DNA of 7,755 nucleotides. Origin: Clostridiales bacterium (GTDB lineage Bacteria > Bacillota > Sulfobacillia > UBA995). The position numbers and the translations under genes are program-made. The notes beneath the pieces are model-generated. The model worked only from the letters and a program-made list of their open reading frames with translations. It was not told the origin of the DNA and ran no database searches. This document shows, one piece after another, positions 4,945 through 7,755 of the stretch. The first letter of the stretch is position 1; every line of letters begins with the position of its first letter. The DNA is taken from assembly GCA_003517845.1 (NCBI GenBank), contig DOZU01000168.1, positions 1-7,755 of the forward strand, written 5' to 3'.

Positions 4945-4974
4945 AGTATAGCATGGCCAGTGTGAGCCTGGCCA
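4945..4974 (-). promoter_or_regulatory. Promoter for tRNA-Ser(UGA), overlapping an inverted repeat
   Basis: The minus strand has TATACT (4950-4945) and, 18 nt upstream, TGGCCA (4974-4969), a four-of-six match to TTGACA. The -10 box is a five-of-six match, placed about 20 nt before the tRNA. The interval 4954-4974 is also an inverted repeat, a 7-bp TGGCCAG/CTGGCCA stem around TGTGAGC. It could act as a weak 3' stem for the DUF72 transcript or as a binding site. There is no U-run, so I do not call it a terminator. Confidence 0.5.
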
Positions 4975-4997
4975 GCACGGCGCCCTCTGACCCGATT

Positions 4998-5768
4998 TCA
5001 GCCCCGGGCCGGCCCACCAGGCGCCGGCGGGGTCGCCTCCAGCCTGCTCGCCAGGCGCGGGGCATCCTCAAAACGATGGTGGTTGGCGAAGAGGCAGTAC
5101 GCCGAGGGGTGCTTTCGGAGCAGCGCCGCCAGCTTGTCCAATTCCTCATCGGTGTAGCGCCGCTTTTCCTCGCCCATGCCGTTCAATCGGAAGTAGCGAC
5201 GGCGGCTGTACCGCGAGCGGGCGACAAAGGGGTCTACTACGTGGGTCAGGTCGAGTTCGGCGCACACCATTGCCAGGGTCTCGGCCGGCCAGTTCCCCCG
5301 CGGTTCCCAAGCAAGGAGGTAGTCGCGGCGGTCAAGCCGCCCGAAAAACCGGCGCAGGTTCTCGATGTTCTCCGGTGTAGGCTTGAACGCGCTGGGCGTG
5401 CGAAAGAAGATGGCCCGCGCCCGCAACGCCTGCGCGACCTCATCCGTCTTGCCCCACGCCGCCCACACCTCCTCCGTGTCCCGGAAGGAGCCGAAGGCGC
5501 CCTTGCGTTCTTCGGGCAAGGTGAAGCGCAGGTGGCGGTAGTTCGGATGACTCGGGTCGTGAGTGATCAGGAGCCACGCCCGGATCGTGAACTCGAAGGC
5601 CGGCGGCGCTTCCCGGCGCAAGCTGTGTGCCGTCCGTAAGGGCAGGGGATGATAGAAAGTGTCCTGCACTTCGGCCACGTTCAGGCGGGCATAGAACGAC
5701 GCTCGTTCATCGGGCAGCCCCGCACAGCCAATCCGGGCCCGGACTATCCTCGCCGGCAGACTACTCAT
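4998..5768 (-). CDS. DUF72 (YecE-like) family protein
   Basis: This is a 256-residue member of the DUF72 family, TIM-barrel proteins of unresolved biochemical role found in bacteria and archaea. Family landmarks are visible: GCAGLPDERASFYARLNVAE near 14-33, VQDTFYHPLP (34-43, matching the usual NSTFYRLP), FEFTIRAWLLITH (58-70), FFRTPSAFKPTPENIENLRRF (121-141), WEPRGNW (154-160) and the C-terminal YFRLNGMGEEKRRYTDEEL (192-210). CLFANHH (225-231) is in the place of the common YFNN. There is no signal peptide or membrane segment. The ATG at 5768-5766 is preceded by GAGGGGG with a 10-nt spacer, and the RBS overlaps the mtnA stop codon, so the gene is translated as part of the mtnP-mtnA operon. 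The last ten residues are a Pro/Gly-rich tail. The function is unknown. Operon membership suggests, but does not show, a link to the methylthioadenosine pathway. Confidence 0.88.
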   Translation of the reverse strand: MSSLPARIVRARIGCAGLPDERASFYARLNVAEVQDTFYHPLPLRTAHSLRREAPPAFEFTIRAWLLITHDPSHPNYRHLRFTLPEERKGAFGSFRDTEEVWAAWGKTDEVAQALRARAIFFRTPSAFKPTPENIENLRRFFGRLDRRDYLLAWEPRGNWPAETLAMVCAELDLTHVVDPFVARSRYSRRRYFRLNGMGEEKRRYTDEELDKLAALLRKHPSAYCLFANHHRFEDAPRLASRLEATPPAPGGPARG

Positions 5769-5783
5769 GGCATGCTATCCCCC

Positions 5784-6821
5784 TCATTCCGCGGCCAGCG
5801 AGCGCCGGAAGGGCGGCCGATGGACCCCCCGTTCGGTGATGATGGCGGTGATATAGCGGTGGGGCGTCACGTCAAACGCCGGGTTGGCGGCCGGCACCCC
5901 TGCCGGCGCGATCCGGACTCCTGCCAGGCACAACACCTCATCCGGGTGGCGGTGTTCGATGATTATGCCCGTCCCGTCCTCGAGTGCCCCATCCAAGGTC
6001 GAGGTGGGGGCCGCCACGTAGAAGGGGACGGAGTGAGCGGCAGCCAGCACCGCCAGTGCGTAAGTGCCGATCTTGTTGGCGGTATCGCCGTTCGCCGCGA
6101 TGCGGTCCGCTCCCACGAGCACCAGGTCCACTTCCCCCCGACCCAGGAAGTAGGCCGCCATGCTGTCCGCAATCAGCGTCACCGGAATCCCATCCCTGGC
6201 CAGTTCCCAGGCGGTGAGGCGGGCCCCCTGCAACAAGGGCCTGGTCTCGCAGGCCAGCACCACCGGACCTTTCCCCGCCTCATGAGCCCGCCGCACCACG
6301 CCGAGCGCGGTGCCATAGCCGCCGGTAGCCAGCGCTCCCGCGTTGCAGTGAGTCAAGATCCGGGCGCCTCGGCCTATCGGGTGCGCGCCGTGCTCGGCGA
6401 TGGCTCGATTCGCCGCCACGTCTTCCGCCCAAATCGCCTCCGCCTCGGCCCGCAATCGCCCGAGGAAAGCCTCCGGTGTGAGCTGAACGTGGGCCCGAGC
6501 CGCCGCCTCCATCCGCTCGAGCGCCCAGAACAGGTTGCGGGCGGTCGGACGGGTGGCGGTCAGCCGGGCTCGAAGCTGGCCTCGGGCCGCGGCATCCTGC
6601 CCCCGTGCGCCCAGCCGCCGGCACCCGAGGTACAGGCCGTAAGCCGCGGCAATGCCGATGGCGGGCGCCCCGCGGACCACCATCTCCTCGATCGCCCGGG
6701 CCACTTCGCCGGCATCCCGGCAGACGATCCACTCTTCGGCACCCGGCAGTCTGCGCTGGTCGAGCAGTTCCAGCCGATCCTCGGCCAGGCGCAACGGCGT
6801 CAAGTCGGGCAGCTTATCCAC
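5784..6821 (-). CDS. mtnA: S-methyl-5-thioribose-1-phosphate isomerase
   Basis: MtnA converts 5-methylthioribose-1-phosphate to 5-methylthioribulose-1-phosphate in methionine salvage. The 345-residue length is typical of this eIF2B-related isomerase family. Diagnostic segments are LLDQRRLPG (19-27), VRGAPAIGIAAAYGL (49-63), ILTHCNAGALATGGYGTALG (155-174) with the catalytic C159, and LVGADRIAANGDTANKIGTY (235-254) with catalytic D239. They also include PFYVAAPTSTLD and NPAFDVTPHRYITAIITERG near the C-terminus. C159 and D239 correspond to Cys160 and Asp240 of the B. subtilis enzyme. The GTG start at 6821-6819 has GGAG 6 nt upstream and follows the mtnP stop by 3 nt, so the two are translationally linked. 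Closely related paralogues act on ribose-1,5-bisphosphate or 5-deoxyribose-1-phosphate. The adjacent mtnP makes methylthioribose-1-phosphate the most likely substrate. Confidence 0.95.
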   Translation of the reverse strand: MDKLPDLTPLRLAEDRLELLDQRRLPGAEEWIVCRDAGEVARAIEEMVVRGAPAIGIAAAYGLYLGCRRLGARGQDAAARGQLRARLTATRPTARNLFWALERMEAAARAHVQLTPEAFLGRLRAEAEAIWAEDVAANRAIAEHGAHPIGRGARILTHCNAGALATGGYGTALGVVRRAHEAGKGPVVLACETRPLLQGARLTAWELARDGIPVTLIADSMAAYFLGRGEVDLVLVGADRIAANGDTANKIGTYALAVLAAAHSVPFYVAAPTSTLDGALEDGTGIIIEHRHPDEVLCLAGVRIAPAGVPAANPAFDVTPHRYITAIITERGVHRPPFRRSLAAE

Positions 6822-6824
6822 GCC

Positions 6825-7634
6825 TCACTCCGCGAAGCGGTCCCGGGCAACGGTACGGCTGCACTCGCAGCCCCGGGCGCTCGGAATCCACCCCACCAGC
6901 GATGCGAGGACCGCCCGTAGTCGCTCATTGTTGGCCCGGAAGACCCGGAGGACTTCTTCGGCCGTCACCGCCTTGACCTCGGGACGTCCCTCCACGCCCG
7001 CATCGTAGTCGGTGATCAGCGAGAGGTTGACATAGCAGAGATTCAGCTCCCGGGCCAGCACCACTTCCGGGTACTGGGTCATGTTGATGACCTGCCAGCC
7101 AAGGGACGCGAACCAGCGGCTCTCCGCCCGCGTGGAGAAGCGGGGACCCTGAATCACCACCACCGTGCCGGAGTCATGCACCCGGAAGCCCTGCTCCCGG
7201 CCCGCCCTGGAGGCCAGAGAGCGCAGTTCCGAGCAGTAAGGATCCGCCAGGCTCGGGTGGACGGTGACGGGGCCTTCGAAGTACGTGTCCGCCCTGCCCC
7301 AGGTCCGGTCCGCGAATTGGTCGGCGATGACCAGATCGCCGGGGCAGACGCCGGGCTGCAGGCTGCCGGCCGCACAGGGGCCGATCACCCGGGTGACTCC
7401 CAGCTCCCGCATGGCCCACAAGTTGGCGCGATAGGGGATGCGATGGGGCGGCAACTGGTGATCCTTGCCGTGTCGCGGCAGGAAGGCGACCCGGCGCCCC
7501 GCCAGCTCCGCCAGGGCGATCCGGTCGCTCGGCGGCCCATAAGGGGTGTCCACCTTCACCTCGCGCACGTCCTGCAGGAACGAGTAAAATCCGGACCCGC
7601 CGAAAACGCCGATCTCCGCCGGGAGTTCGCTCAT
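6825..7634 (-). CDS. mtnP: S-methyl-5'-thioadenosine phosphorylase
   Basis: MtnP splits 5'-methylthioadenosine, a by-product of polyamine and other SAM-dependent reactions, with phosphate to adenine and 5-methylthioribose-1-phosphate, the substrate of MtnA. The 269 residues have nucleoside-phosphorylase motifs: GVFGGSGFY (9-17), TPYGPPSD (30-37), LPRHGKDHQLPPHRIPYRAN (52-71), GPCAAGSLQPG (85-95), IQGPRFSTRAE (161-171) and NMTQYPEVVLARELNL (184-199). ITDYDAGVEG (207-216) contains D209 and D211. Acidic residues here favour 6-aminopurines and contrast with the Pseudomonas methylthioinosine phosphorylase, which lacks them. The C-terminus has a CEC motif (C256, C258), like the CXC of archaeal MTA phosphorylases. 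The ATG at 7634-7632 is preceded by GGGGAGGT with a 6-nt spacer. The gene opens the mtnP-mtnA-DUF72 operon as far as the window shows. Confidence 0.95.
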   Translation of the reverse strand: MSELPAEIGVFGGSGFYSFLQDVREVKVDTPYGPPSDRIALAELAGRRVAFLPRHGKDHQLPPHRIPYRANLWAMRELGVTRVIGPCAAGSLQPGVCPGDLVIADQFADRTWGRADTYFEGPVTVHPSLADPYCSELRSLASRAGREQGFRVHDSGTVVVIQGPRFSTRAESRWFASLGWQVINMTQYPEVVLARELNLCYVNLSLITDYDAGVEGRPEVKAVTAEEVLRVFRANNERLRAVLASLVGWIPSARGCECSRTVARDRFAE

Positions 7635-7755
7635 GGCCGTACCTCCCCGTTCCCTTCGCTCACCGACTGCCGGCCTGGAATCCTCTTGCGAAAATGCGCT
7701 CCCGGCCGTGGTCCCGACCCTGGGTCGTCCGCGCCGTCCGGGTAGGGGCGGGTTC
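7635..7755 (-). other. Region upstream of mtnP, no assignable gene
   Basis: This is 121 nt of GC-rich sequence. No promoter, riboswitch or terminator is recognisable apart from the mtnP RBS (7648-7641). Two minus-strand frames stay open from the window edge. One stops with a TGA at 7633-7631 that overlaps the mtnP ATG as ATGA; the other stops about 25 nt further upstream. Either could be the C-terminal end of an upstream operon gene, but neither tail shows a recognisable family motif, so I do not call a CDS. Confidence 0.4.

Noticed and set aside
4788..5639. Plus-strand open frame of 283 codons
   Set aside because: It is antisense to tRNA-Ser(UGA) and the DUF72 gene with no recognisable domain; the minus-strand gene explains the coding signal.
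5649..6920. Plus-strand open frame of 423 codons
   Set aside because: It is antisense to mtnA and low in complexity (Arg, Gly, His, Pro); the minus strand has clear MtnA motifs.
7635..7755. Riboswitch or T-box leader upstream of mtnP
   Set aside because: No SAM, SAH or T-box core motifs are visible in the 121 nt available.

Overview
This is a GC-rich bacterial window in which every supported gene lies on the minus strand, so transcription runs from high to low coordinates. The low-coordinate end suggests a Firmicutes-type organism, probably a high-GC, possibly thermophilic clostridial lineage. It holds a full-length SRP RNA with an Alu domain (the large Bacillus/Clostridium type), and the order tadA, tRNA-Ser, tRNA-Ser, SRP RNA resembles the Firmicutes tadA-scr-dnaX neighbourhood. 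dnaX would be expected just beyond position 1. The lineage is inferred from these features, not proven.

Layout in transcription order. (1) 7634-4998: a methionine-salvage operon of mtnP (MTA phosphorylase) and mtnA (methylthioribose-1-phosphate isomerase), tightly followed by a DUF72 protein. The first two enzymes perform consecutive reactions, turning MTA into adenine plus methylthioribulose-1-phosphate. (2) 4974-4456: four tRNA genes, Ser(UGA), Ser(GCU), Arg(ACG) and Arg(CCU). Two of them have recognisable promoters, and a long GC-rich hairpin sits between the two Arg tRNAs. (3) 4363-4076: a HicB-like antitoxin gene broken by an in-frame TAG, with no HicA partner. (4) 4004-1035: an opine/octopine dehydrogenase-family gene, panB (ketopantoate hydroxymethyltransferase) and a peptidase-U32-like TIM-barrel gene. 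The last two overlap as GTGA. (5) 1011-8: a near-consensus promoter, then tadA, tRNA-Ser(CGA), tRNA-Ser(GGA) and the SRP RNA, packed so tightly that the tadA stop codon lies inside the first tRNA.

The window therefore mixes translation functions (TadA, one of its likely substrates tRNA-Arg(ACG), four Ser isoacceptors that together cover all six Ser codons, and SRP RNA) with two small metabolic operons. The observations most worth following up are the tadA/tRNA overlap, where RNase P processing should remove the tadA stop codon, and the opine-dehydrogenase-like gene placed directly upstream of panB, which could be a non-canonical ketopantoate reductase. I see no CRISPR array, insertion sequence, phage gene or obvious island.
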